Shown here: positions 1-5,267 of the stretch, in pieces
Numbering within the stretch: the first letter of the stretch is position 1
Layout: the number at the start of each line of letters is the position of its first letter
Assembly (NCBI GenBank): GCA_943914405.1
Contig: CALUBX010000311.1
Coordinates: 1-5,267 of the forward strand
Source of the DNA: an uncultured Hyphomicrobiales bacterium
GTDB taxonomy: Bacteria > Pseudomonadota > Alphaproteobacteria > Rhizobiales > Rhizobiaceae
Length of the DNA: 5,267 nt
Direction: 5' to 3'
Program-made: the position numbers and the translations under genes
The notes under the pieces: generated by a model
Told to the model about the DNA's origin: nothing
The model's input: only the letters and a program-made list of their open reading frames with translations
The model's database searches: none

Positions 1-604
1 GCTGACGCCCATCGCCAAGTCGTTCGCCACCGATGCGGGGGTGGATGTGGCCTCGCTTGGGATCCAGGTCCATGGCGGCATGGGCTTCATCGAGGAAACC
101 GGCGCCGCCCGGTACCTGCGCGATGCCCGTATCGCCCCGATCTATGAGGGCACCAACGGCATCCAGGCGATCGACCTCGTTGCCCGTAAGCTTCCTTTGT
201 CGTCCGGCCAGCAGGTCGCCGGCCTGATCTTGGAACTGCGCGAGGTAGCGGAACGCATCGCCGCTTCCAACGATGCCGCGTTCGGCGAGACCGGGGTCCG
301 GCTGACCCGGGCTCTGGATGACCTGGACGAGGCGACGGCATGGCTGCTGCAGGCGCAGGCCGAGGGACGGCTGGCCGAGGCCTTGTCCGGCGCCACTCCT
401 TACCAGCGGTTGTTCGGGCTGGCGCTCACCGGCGCCTATCTGGCCAAGGGCGCCCTGGCCGAGATCGGCGACGGCAACCGGGAAAAGCGCGTGGCGCTGT
501 GCCGGTTTGCGGCGGAGAACCTGCTCGCCGAGACTGCGACCCTAAAGGATCGGGTGGTTTCGGGCGCTGCCAGCCTGCTCGCCTCCCACGCCATTTTCGC
601 CTGA
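1..604 (+). CDS. Acyl-CoA dehydrogenase, large type with C-terminal extension (3' part only)
   Basis: This is the C-terminal 200 residues of an FAD-dependent acyl-CoA dehydrogenase. The gene enters from the left edge in the frame starting at base 2 and stops with TGA at 602-604. These enzymes oxidise acyl-CoA to trans-2-enoyl-CoA and pass electrons to ETF. Visible motifs are the FAD/dimer-contact stretch QVHGGMGFIEETGAA and, downstream, IYEGTNGIQ. The Glu in the latter (codon 146-148) matches the catalytic base of MCAD/SCAD-type enzymes. After this motif about 150 further residues follow, mostly helical in character. This matches the extra C-terminal domain of the roughly 590-residue subfamily that includes DmdC (methylmercaptopropionyl-CoA dehydrogenase), not the 380-residue MCAD form. 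About 390 residues would therefore lie outside the window. The substrate cannot be read from this fragment; the DmdC resemblance is at subfamily level only. The gene is followed closely by a crotonase gene, which supports a role in beta-oxidation-like degradation. Confidence 0.93.
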   Translation, partial: LTPIAKSFATDAGVDVASLGIQVHGGMGFIEETGAARYLRDARIAPIYEGTNGIQAIDLVARKLPLSSGQQVAGLILELREVAERIAASNDAAFGETGVRLTRALDDLDEATAWLLQAQAEGRLAEALSGATPYQRLFGLALTGAYLAKGALAEIGDGNREKRVALCRFAAENLLAETATLKDRVVSGAASLLASHAIFA

Positions 605-609
605 AGGAG
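604..609 (+). promoter_or_regulatory. Ribosome binding site of the crotonase gene
   Basis: AAGGAG lies 6 bases before the GTG at 616 and begins on the last base of the acyl-CoA dehydrogenase stop codon. It decides the start: the reading frame is open upstream to 340 or further, but no comparable site precedes any earlier start codon. The position suggests that ribosomes finishing the first gene can reinitiate on the second. Confidence 0.8.
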
Positions 610-615
610 AGCATC

Positions 616-1374
616 GTGAGCGAAAGCCATATCCTCATTGAGCACCCGGATAACGGCAACGGCATCCTCGTGATCCGCTTCAACCGGCCCGAAAAGAAGA
701 ATGCCATCACCTCCGGCATGTATCAGCGGATGACGGCCGCGCTGGAAGAGGCCAATCACGACGACACGGTCCGCGTGGTCGTCTTTCTTGGAACGCCTGG
801 CTGCTTTTCTGCTGGCAACGACATGGCCGACTTCCTGACCTATGCCATGTCCGGCTCGAAGGACGTGCCGGCTGCGGCGTCGTTCATCAAGGCGCTCGCA
901 TTGGCGGAAAAGCCGCTCGTATCCGGCGTGGATGGGTTGGCGATCGGCATCGGCACGACTCTGAATCTTCATTGCGATCTCTCCGTCGCTTCCGACCGCA
1001 GCACTTTCCGGACGCCTTTTGTCGATTTGGCGCTGGTTCCAGAGGCCGCGTCGAGCCTGTTGGCGCCGAGGCTGATGGGGCATCAGCGCGCCTTTGCCCT
1101 GCTGGTGGCGGGCGAGGCATTTTCCGCGCAAGCCGCCCGGGAAGCCGGCCTGGTCTGGAAGATCGTGGCCCCTGAAGAGGTGGAGGCCGAGACCCTGGCG
1201 CTGGCGAAAGGCCTGGCGGCCAAGCCGCCGGAAGCTCTCAAGATCGCTCGCGAACTCGTGCGCGGGCCGCGCGACGAAATCTTGGCGCGCATGGACGAGG
1301 AGCTCGCGCATTTTTCATCCCGGCTGCGCAGCGCCGAGGCGAGGAGCGCATTCGAAGCCTTCATGCGCCGTTAA
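616..1374 (+). CDS. Crotonase-family enoyl-CoA hydratase/isomerase, probably a delta3-delta2-enoyl-CoA isomerase type
   Basis: This is a 252-residue crotonase-fold protein, a normal length for a single-domain member. It starts at GTG 616, chosen from the AAGGAG just before it. The first oxyanion-hole loop is FSAGNDMADF (residues 64-73) and the second is GLAIGIG (107-113). The two catalytic glutamates of true enoyl-CoA hydratases (rat Glu144 and Glu164) are absent: Thr115 and Phe135 occupy those positions. Instead the stretch ASDRSTFRTPF...VPEAASS (residues 125-147) resembles the ECI2/Eci1 enoyl-CoA isomerases, whose catalytic Glu sits in the equivalent 'PEG' turn; here it is Glu143. Such enzymes move a 3-enoyl double bond to the 2-trans position so that unsaturated acyl chains can enter beta-oxidation. 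The protein lacks a signal peptide and should be cytoplasmic. It is almost certainly co-transcribed with the preceding acyl-CoA dehydrogenase. Automatic annotation would probably call it enoyl-CoA hydratase. Family assignment is firm; the isomerase call is inference from active-site residues. Confidence 0.93.
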   Translation: MSESHILIEHPDNGNGILVIRFNRPEKKNAITSGMYQRMTAALEEANHDDTVRVVVFLGTPGCFSAGNDMADFLTYAMSGSKDVPAAASFIKALALAEKPLVSGVDGLAIGIGTTLNLHCDLSVASDRSTFRTPFVDLALVPEAASSLLAPRLMGHQRAFALLVAGEAFSAQAAREAGLVWKIVAPEEVEAETLALAKGLAAKPPEALKIARELVRGPRDEILARMDEELAHFSSRLRSAEARSAFEAFMRR

Positions 1375-1455
1375 CCGAAGCTGAAAGGATTGTCGTGTTT
1401 CGGGGCGTCCCGCCGCTTCTCCTGAAGCCTTGCACGCCTTAAGTTCCGGGCGAAC

Positions 1456-1461
1456 AAGGAG
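1456..1461 (+). promoter_or_regulatory. Ribosome binding site of the small secreted protein gene
   Basis: AAGGAG sits 8 bases before the ATG at 1470. A TTG directly ahead of it (1467-1469) could also serve as a start, but the spacing and codon favour the ATG. The 95 bases between the crotonase stop and this gene contain no strong terminator and no clear promoter, so read-through from the upstream genes is possible. Confidence 0.7.
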
Positions 1462-1469
1462 CTTCATTG

Positions 1470-1757
1470 ATGCGCACGATCCTGTCCGCCCTAGCCCTGA
1501 TGCTGACCTGCTCTGCTGCCTCTGCCGCGGGTTGGGCAATCGAGGCGCCCATGAGCTTGATCCAATATCAGCCCAATACGGTGACGCGGTCGAATGACCG
1601 CCCTATCCGGCCGCAGCGCTATGTCTGCGTCGTGCCGCCGCGCCAGAGCGATGATCGCACGCGTCCCTATGTCTGCCACGCCCAGTCGGGCCGTGTCGGC
1701 GGCACCTGCCGCTGCGACAATGTCGTGGGAACCGGCCGGCTGGATCTCGACGACTGA
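1470..1757 (+). CDS. Small secreted four-cysteine protein, function unknown
   Basis: This encodes 95 residues with a clear Sec signal peptide: Arg2, a hydrophobic core (residues 4-13), then the signal peptidase I site ASA (17-19) with cleavage after residue 19 or 20. The mature part is about 75 residues and should be periplasmic or exported. It holds four cysteines (C53, C69, C80, C82), enough for two disulfides. Two similar elements, QRYVCVV and RPYVCHA, precede a C-x-C segment, GGTCRCDNVVGTG, and the protein ends in an acidic tail. Cys14 lies within the signal peptide but the residues before it do not form a lipobox, so a lipoprotein is unlikely. I recall similar short secreted proteins ending in a CxC-x(n)-GxG pattern as hypothetical proteins in rhizobia, but no function is known to me. 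It follows the acyl-CoA gene pair on the same strand and ends 24 bases before a convergent gene. A good ribosome binding site and signal peptide make it a likely real gene. Confidence 0.82.
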   Translation: MRTILSALALMLTCSAASAAGWAIEAPMSLIQYQPNTVTRSNDRPIRPQRYVCVVPPRQSDDRTRPYVCHAQSGRVGGTCRCDNVVGTGRLDLDD

Positions 1758-1790
1758 GGCGACCGCCTGTCGTCTGGTCTCTTATTTCTC
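1749..1790 (+). terminator. Candidate intrinsic terminator at the convergent junction
   Basis: GACGAC (1749-1754) pairs perfectly with GTCGTC (1769-1774). Inside it AGGC (1757-1760) pairs with GCCT (1765-1768) around the loop GACC, leaving a two-base bulge (1755-1756). That gives 10 base pairs. The + strand continues with the pyrimidine-rich TGGTCTCTTATTTCTC (9 of 16 are T), a weak but usable U tract. The - strand lacks a U run after the hairpin, so the element fits best as the end of the + strand transcript. The hairpin overlaps the last codons of the small secreted gene, and its tail runs into the end of the opposing gene. Confidence 0.5.
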
Positions 1791-3026
1791 GAGCAGCGCG
1801 ACCGCTTCGACATGCGCCGACCACAGGAACTGGTCGATCGGCACGACGGTCTTGATCCGGTAGCCGCCATCGACGAGGATTCTGAGGTCGCGGGCCATCG
1901 TCGCCGGGTTACAGCTGACGGCAGCGACAGTCTTGATCGTCGAACGCGCCAGTTCCTTCACCTGGACTTCCGCACCGGCGCGCGGCGGATCGAACACCAG
2001 GCCATCGAAGACCTTCAGCTCCGACGTCATCATTGGCCGGCGAAAGAGATCCCGCTTTTCCACCGTCACCGGCTTCAACCCCTGCGTATTGCGCGCGGCG
2101 TGGTCGAGCGCCTTGATAGGCTTTTCCTCGCCTTCGACCGCGTGAACCTTTGCCTTCCGGGCAAGGCGCAGCGCGAAGGTTCCGGAGCCTGCAAAGAGAT
2201 CGATGACGCGCTTGGCCTTCGACAGGTGCGAGGCGACGAGGTTCGCCATGGCTTCTTCGGCCGGGATCGTGGCCTGCACGAAGGCGCCGGGCGGAGGCGA
2301 GACCCGCGTCCCCCCGAAATCAAGAAGCGGCTTCTGCGGCTCGATCACCACTTCCGCATTGACGGAGAGGCGCGCGATACCGCGCAGCGACAGGACGGTT
2401 TCGGTGGCCGCGCGCCGCTGTCTGTCGTTGAGCGGCTTTAAACCATCGGCGGCGATGTCGAGGCCCGACAGCGTCTCAAGCACGGCTAGGCGGAAGGTTT
2501 CGGAATTCTGCGCCAGCGCGCGCCCGATGGCCCGGATCGCATCCAGCCGCCCGACAATGCCGGGCGATGTGATGGGACATTCCTGCACGGAGAAGATCTG
2601 GTTGGTTTCGGCGCGGTTGTAGCCGAGCAGCAGTTCCCGTTCCGTCTGACGCACCGAAAAGACCACGCGCCGTCGCTCGCCAGGCCGGGCGATGAAGAGC
2701 GGCGCCACCTCGGGCTCCAGGCCGCGGGCCTTCAGAGCTTCCACGACGAGATTGCGCTTGAAGGCATGGTAGGGCTCATCCGCCAGATGCTGCAGCACGC
2801 AGCCGCCGCAGAGATCCCCGTCATAGCCGAAATGCTTGCATGGCGGCTCCACGCGTTCCGGCGACAGGTTGGAGGTCGACATCACCGTCCCGTGGTCGCC
2901 GTGGCGGGCGATGGCAATGCGTTCACCGGGCAATGCGTAGGGGACATAGACGGGAATGTCGTCCGCATGGGCGATGCCGTGACCCTGGGCGCCGAGCTTC
3001 TCGATCGTGACGGTGACCGTGCTCAT
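1782..3026 (-). CDS. RlmD/TrmA-family RNA (uracil-C5)-methyltransferase with Fe-S cysteine motif
   Basis: This 414-residue class I SAM-dependent methyltransferase transfers a methyl group to C5 of a uracil in RNA. Domains in order: an N-terminal TRAM-like RNA-binding region (about 3-55), a cysteine cluster C63-x9-C73-x2-C76 with a fourth Cys at C150 (the Fe-S site of RumA/RlmD enzymes), a central domain, and a C-terminal Rossmann domain. The Rossmann domain carries the SAM motif VIDLFAGSGTFALRLA (274-289), FDPPRAGA (345-352), the catalytic nucleophile in SCNPATMARDL (C372), and the closing base in HVEAVALLE (E407). All key residues are present. The start at ATG 3026 is preceded by GGAAG at 5 bases and overlaps the tlyA stop as ATGA; the open frame further upstream (to 3242) is only tlyA antiphase sequence. 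E. coli RlmD (433 residues) modifies 23S U1939, and that is the best guess for this protein, but alphaproteobacterial members of this family cannot be assigned to one target from sequence alone, so no symbol is given. Confidence 0.95.
   Translation of the reverse strand: MSTVTVTIEKLGAQGHGIAHADDIPVYVPYALPGERIAIARHGDHGTVMSTSNLSPERVEPPCKHFGYDGDLCGGCVLQHLADEPYHAFKRNLVVEALKARGLEPEVAPLFIARPGERRRVVFSVRQTERELLLGYNRAETNQIFSVQECPITSPGIVGRLDAIRAIGRALAQNSETFRLAVLETLSGLDIAADGLKPLNDRQRRAATETVLSLRGIARLSVNAEVVIEPQKPLLDFGGTRVSPPPGAFVQATIPAEEAMANLVASHLSKAKRVIDLFAGSGTFALRLARKAKVHAVEGEEKPIKALDHAARNTQGLKPVTVEKRDLFRRPMMTSELKVFDGLVFDPPRAGAEVQVKELARSTIKTVAAVSCNPATMARDLRILVDGGYRIKTVVPIDQFLWSAHVEAVALLEK
3023..3026 (-). 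other. ATGA stop/start overlap between tlyA and the RNA uracil methyltransferase gene
   Basis: On the - strand the four bases ATGA contain both the start ATG of the downstream gene and the TGA stop of tlyA. This layout normally goes with translational coupling by reinitiation. It ties two RNA methyltransferases to one transcript and probably to a fixed ratio of synthesis. The weak GGAAG site ahead of the start lies inside the end of tlyA. Confidence 0.9.
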
Positions 3027-3778
3027 TGCGGCTTCCGCCCAGCCAGGAGGAATTCGACATTGCCATCGCCACCGGCGATGGGCGAGGGGATGAGCCCTAA
3101 GCTCTCCCACTCCATGTCTTCCACCAGCCAGCGCTCCAGTTCCCCGGCAACGGCGGGCGCGGTCTCTGGCTCCTTGAGCAGGCCGGCCTTGCTGATCGCA
3201 TCCCGCCCCGCTTCGAACTGGGGCTTGACGAGCAGCACGCAATAGGCGCCCGGTTCCGCCAGTTCGAGCGCGGGCTCCAGCGCCAGCTTCAGCGAGATGA
3301 ACGAGACGTCGGAGACGAGGAAGGTGATCTCCCGAGATCCGTAGTCCTCCGGCTCCAGATATCGGGCATTGAGGCCCTCGATATTAGTGACCTTCGGGTT
3401 CGACGCCAGCCGCGGATGCAACTGGTCGTGGCCAACATCAATCGCCGTGACATGGGCCGCCCCCCGCTTCAGGAGAACCTCCGTGAAGCCGCCAGTGGAC
3501 GCGCCGATATCAAGACAGTCGTGGCCGGCCGGATCCAGCTTGAAATGATCCAGAGCCGCGACGAGCTTCAGCGCGGCCCGCGACACGTAATCCTGGGCGG
3601 GATCGTCGATGGTGATGGTGGCATTGAGCGGAAAAGTCAGGCTCGGCTTGGTGACGACGCGGCCATTCACGGTGACAGTCCCGCGCGAAATCGCGTCCCG
3701 CGCCCGGGCGCGGCTTGCAACGAGATCGAGCGACACTAGAAGCTGGTCGAGACGCTGGGTGGGGGAGGGTGCGGACAT
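3023..3778 (-). CDS. tlyA: TlyA family rRNA (cytidine-2'-O)-methyltransferase (hemolysin A homologue)
   Basis: This 251-residue protein has an N-terminal S4 RNA-binding domain (about 8-60, QRLDQLLVSLDLVASRARAR through VNGR) followed by an FtsJ/RrmJ-like methyltransferase domain. The SAM site is LDIGASTGGFTE (89-100). The K-D-K-E tetrad of 2'-O-methyltransferases is complete: K71 in SRAALKL, D157 in VSDVSFI, K185 in LVKPQFE and E242 in NVEFLL. Characterised TlyA proteins methylate the 2'-OH of cytidines in 23S rRNA (C1920) and, in the longer type II form, also 16S rRNA (C1409), affecting capreomycin sensitivity. The old name hemolysin reflects haemolytic phenotypes reported for some homologues. 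Start choice is uncertain. ATG 3778 matches the usual N-terminus length but has no good ribosome binding site; an in-frame TTG at 3790 adds four residues and has AAGAG five bases upstream. The gene lies downstream of dxs and overlaps the next gene by four bases. Family call is firm; exact rRNA target is inference. Confidence 0.95.
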   Translation of the reverse strand: MSAPSPTQRLDQLLVSLDLVASRARARDAISRGTVTVNGRVVTKPSLTFPLNATITIDDPAQDYVSRAALKLVAALDHFKLDPAGHDCLDIGASTGGFTEVLLKRGAAHVTAIDVGHDQLHPRLASNPKVTNIEGLNARYLEPEDYGSREITFLVSDVSFISLKLALEPALELAEPGAYCVLLVKPQFEAGRDAISKAGLLKEPETAPAVAGELERWLVEDMEWESLGLIPSPIAGGDGNVEFLLAGRKPQ

Positions 3779-3907
3779 GGCCGCAGTCAATGGCGCTCTT
3801 TCGCCTGCTGCGCAAGCTTTCTGTCCCTGCGTTGGTCTAACCTCGCGGGCTTTGAGCGCCGCTTTGCGACCGGGCGGGCGACGAGAGAAGGATGGGCCGC
3901 TGCCCGA
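3779..3907 (-). other. dxs-tlyA intergenic gap with a doubtful small basic reading frame
   Basis: These 129 bases separate the dxs stop from the tlyA ATG. No strong hairpin with a U run and no convincing promoter is visible. One reading frame is open across the whole gap. It could start at GTG 3921 (inside the end of dxs) and stops at TGA 3789-3787, encoding 44 residues with 13 Lys/Arg and a highly charged tail (ARLDQRRDRKLAQQAKERH). Its stop overlaps the alternative TTG start of tlyA. There is no ribosome binding site before the GTG, and its codon use is less GC-biased at third positions (about two thirds) than the surrounding genes seem to be, so I do not call it a gene. Confidence 0.3.
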
Positions 3908-5267
3908 TCAACCTGCGGCACCGACGCCGATCTGCGTCTTGCCGAGCGCTCCGAAAACGGCGGACACGATGCCGGCGCGGTCGAGGCCTGCCTTGGCATA
4001 CATGGCATCCGGGCTGGCCTGCTCCATCCAGACGTCCGGCAGCACCAGCGGGCGAATCTTGAGCCCGTGATCGAGGAGCCCCTCCAGCGCCAGGAACTGC
4101 AGCACCTGGGCGGCAAACCCCCCGACCGCACCTTCCTCGATGGTGATCAGCACCTCGTGGTGACGGGCCAGCTGGCGGATGAGGTCGTGATCCAGCGGTT
4201 TGGCGAAGCGCGCATCGGCAACGGTGGTCGAAAGACCTGCCGCATCGAGATCCTCGGCGGCCAGAAGACATTCCTGCAGGCGGGTGCCAAAGGACAGGAT
4301 GGCGACCTTGCTGCCCTGCTTCATGATCCGGCCCTTGCCGATTTCAAGGACCCGGCCACGTTCAGGCAGTTCGACCCCCACGCCTTCACCGCGTGGGTAG
4401 CGGAAGGAGATTGGGCCCTCGTCGTAGGCTGCCGCCGTGCGCACCATATGCTTGAGTTCCGCCTCGTCGGCCGCTGCCATCACGACCATGCCGGGAAGCG
4501 TTGCGAGGAAGGTCGTGTCGAACGAGCCCGCATGGGTCGGGCCGTCTGCGCCGACGAAACCGGCGCGGTCGATCGGAAACCGGACCGGCAGCTTCTGGAT
4601 CGCCACGTCGTGGACGACCTGATCGTAGCCGCGTTGGAGAAAAGTGGAGTAAAGCGCGCAGAAGGGCTTGTAGCCTTCGGTCGCGAGGCCTGCGGCGAAA
4701 GTCACCGCGTGCTGCTCGGCAATCCCGACGTCGAAGGTGCGGGAGGGAAAGATGTTGGCCATCTTATCGACGCCGGTGCCGTTGGGCATGGCGGCGGTGA
4801 TGGCGACGATCTTGTCGTCGATCGACGCCTCCTGCACCAGCGCATCCCCGAAGACGCTGGTGTAGCTCGGTGCATTCGGCTTGGCTTTCGCCTGCGCCCC
4901 GGTCACCACGTCGAACTTGTTGACGCCGTGATACTTGTCGGCGGCCGCTTCGGCGGGCGGGTAGCCCTTGCCCTTTTGCGTGACCACATGGATCAGCACC
5001 GGTCCCCGCGCATTGTCGCGCACATTGCGCAGGATCGGAAGCAGGTGTTCGAAGGAATGTCCGTCGATCGGGCCGATATGGTAGAAGCCCATTTCCTCGA
5101 ACATGGTGCCGCCGGTGACATAGCCGCGGGCGTGCTCGACAGCGCGGGTGATGGCCCGATCGATCGACTTGCCGAGATAGCCGGTGAGCTTCTTGCCCAT
5201 GTCGCGGAAGCCCATATAGGTCCGCCCGGAGGCGAGGCGCGCCAGATAGGCGCTCATCGCACCCGTC
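3908..5267 (-). CDS. dxs: 1-deoxy-D-xylulose-5-phosphate synthase (N-terminal third missing at window edge)
   Basis: This is the C-terminal 452 residues of DXS, the thiamine-diphosphate enzyme that condenses pyruvate with glyceraldehyde 3-phosphate to DXP, the first step of the MEP isoprenoid pathway and a precursor for thiamine and pyridoxal phosphate. The gene continues past the right edge: TGAMSAYLARL is an internal motif, so the Met at 5257 is not the start. Numbering that Met as 1, the offset to E. coli DXS is a constant 189: the catalytic Glu in GIAEQHAV is 181 (E. coli 370), and the substrate-binding residues are Tyr203 and Arg209 (YSTFLQRGYDQV; 392, 398), Asp238 and His242 (GADGPTHAG; 427, 431) and Arg289 (RYPRG; 478). 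All are conserved, and total length would be about 638, typical of rhizobial DXS. The C-terminal transketolase domain (IEEGAVGGFAAQV onward) is intact and ends at TGA 3908. It is the first visible gene of the - strand cluster. Nothing suggests inactivation. Confidence 0.97.
   Translation of the reverse strand, partial: TGAMSAYLARLASGRTYMGFRDMGKKLTGYLGKSIDRAITRAVEHARGYVTGGTMFEEMGFYHIGPIDGHSFEHLLPILRNVRDNARGPVLIHVVTQKGKGYPPAEAAADKYHGVNKFDVVTGAQAKAKPNAPSYTSVFGDALVQEASIDDKIVAITAAMPNGTGVDKMANIFPSRTFDVGIAEQHAVTFAAGLATEGYKPFCALYSTFLQRGYDQVVHDVAIQKLPVRFPIDRAGFVGADGPTHAGSFDTTFLATLPGMVVMAAADEAELKHMVRTAAAYDEGPISFRYPRGEGVGVELPERGRVLEIGKGRIMKQGSKVAILSFGTRLQECLLAAEDLDAAGLSTTVADARFAKPLDHDLIRQLARHHEVLITIEEGAVGGFAAQVLQFLALEGLLDHGLKIRPLVLPDVWMEQASPDAMYAKAGLDRAGIVSAVFGALGKTQIGVGAAG

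Noticed and set aside
340..615. Open frame extending the crotonase 92 codons upstream
   Set aside because: It overlaps the acyl-CoA dehydrogenase end in another frame, is rich in Arg and Gly as high-GC shadow frames are, and lacks a ribosome binding site; family length fits the GTG at 616.
436..1311. 291-codon open frame on the - strand opposite the crotonase
   Set aside because: Antisense shadow of two well-supported + strand genes; composition is Arg/His-rich with no recognisable motif.
1430..1458. TTGCAC as a -35 box for a promoter of the small secreted protein gene
   Set aside because: A 17-base spacing puts the -10 position on AACAAG, which overlaps the ribosome binding site, so no plausible transcript start fits.
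1491..1514. Possible lipoprotein site at Cys14 of the small secreted protein
   Set aside because: The residues before Cys14 (Met-Leu-Thr) do not fit a lipobox, and a good signal peptidase I site lies a few residues later.
1812..2441. 209-codon open frame on the + strand inside the RNA methyltransferase gene
   Set aside because: Opposite strand of a gene with complete catalytic motifs; the translation is Arg/Asp-rich and matches no family I know.
3027..3242. N-terminal extension of the RNA methyltransferase by 72 codons
   Set aside because: The extra residues come from the tlyA coding region read in another frame; the TRAM-like domain begins right after the ATG at 3026.
2766..3245. 159-codon + strand frame across the methyltransferase-tlyA junction
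   Set aside because: Shadow of two genuine - strand genes; no signal peptide, domain or ribosome binding site.
5255..5257. ATG at 5257 as the start of dxs
   Set aside because: The frame stays open to the window edge, and the preceding Thr-Gly-Ala is part of the conserved internal TGAMSAYL motif; about 189 residues are missing relative to the family.
1..5267. tRNA, rRNA, insertion sequence, CRISPR, phage or defence-system content
   Set aside because: Nothing with tRNA-like arms, transposase motifs, regular repeats or defence domains was seen; nearly all bases belong to housekeeping or metabolic genes, so I see no support for an unknown multi-gene system here.

Overview
This window looks like ordinary chromosomal DNA from a high-GC alphaproteobacterium, most likely of the order Hyphomicrobiales (Rhizobium/Agrobacterium/Sinorhizobium relatives). 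I infer this from strong G/C preference at third codon positions, from the rhizobial-looking DXS, TlyA and acyl-CoA dehydrogenase sequences, and from a small secreted Cys protein that resembles ones I recall from rhizobial genomes. No database search was possible, so the placement rests on recalled family patterns.

Layout: two gene sets converge at about position 1770. On the + strand are the last 200 codons of a large acyl-CoA dehydrogenase (1-604), a crotonase-family protein whose active site is of the enoyl-CoA isomerase type (616-1374), and a 95-residue secreted four-cysteine protein of unknown function (1470-1757). On the - strand, read from the right edge, are dxs without its N-terminal third (3908-5267), a TlyA-type rRNA 2'-O-methyltransferase (3023-3778), and an RlmD/TrmA-type RNA uracil-C5 methyltransferase with an Fe-S cysteine motif (1782-3026).

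How the genes work together: the first two + strand genes are 11 bases apart, and the ribosome binding site of the second starts on the stop codon of the first. They very probably form a two-step acyl-CoA oxidation/isomerisation unit. The - strand genes form a probable operon. dxs makes DXP for isoprenoid, thiamine and pyridoxal synthesis. The two RNA methyltransferases share an ATGA stop/start overlap, so they are probably translationally coupled. A 10-bp hairpin with a pyrimidine-rich tail lies exactly in the 24-base convergent gap and is a good candidate terminator.

No RNA gene, mobile element, CRISPR array, long repeat or unknown multi-gene system is visible. The items most worth a second look are the isomerase-like active site of the crotonase, the small secreted Cys protein, the widened Fe-S cysteine spacing in the RNA methyltransferase, and the 129-base dxs-tlyA gap with an unresolved tlyA start.
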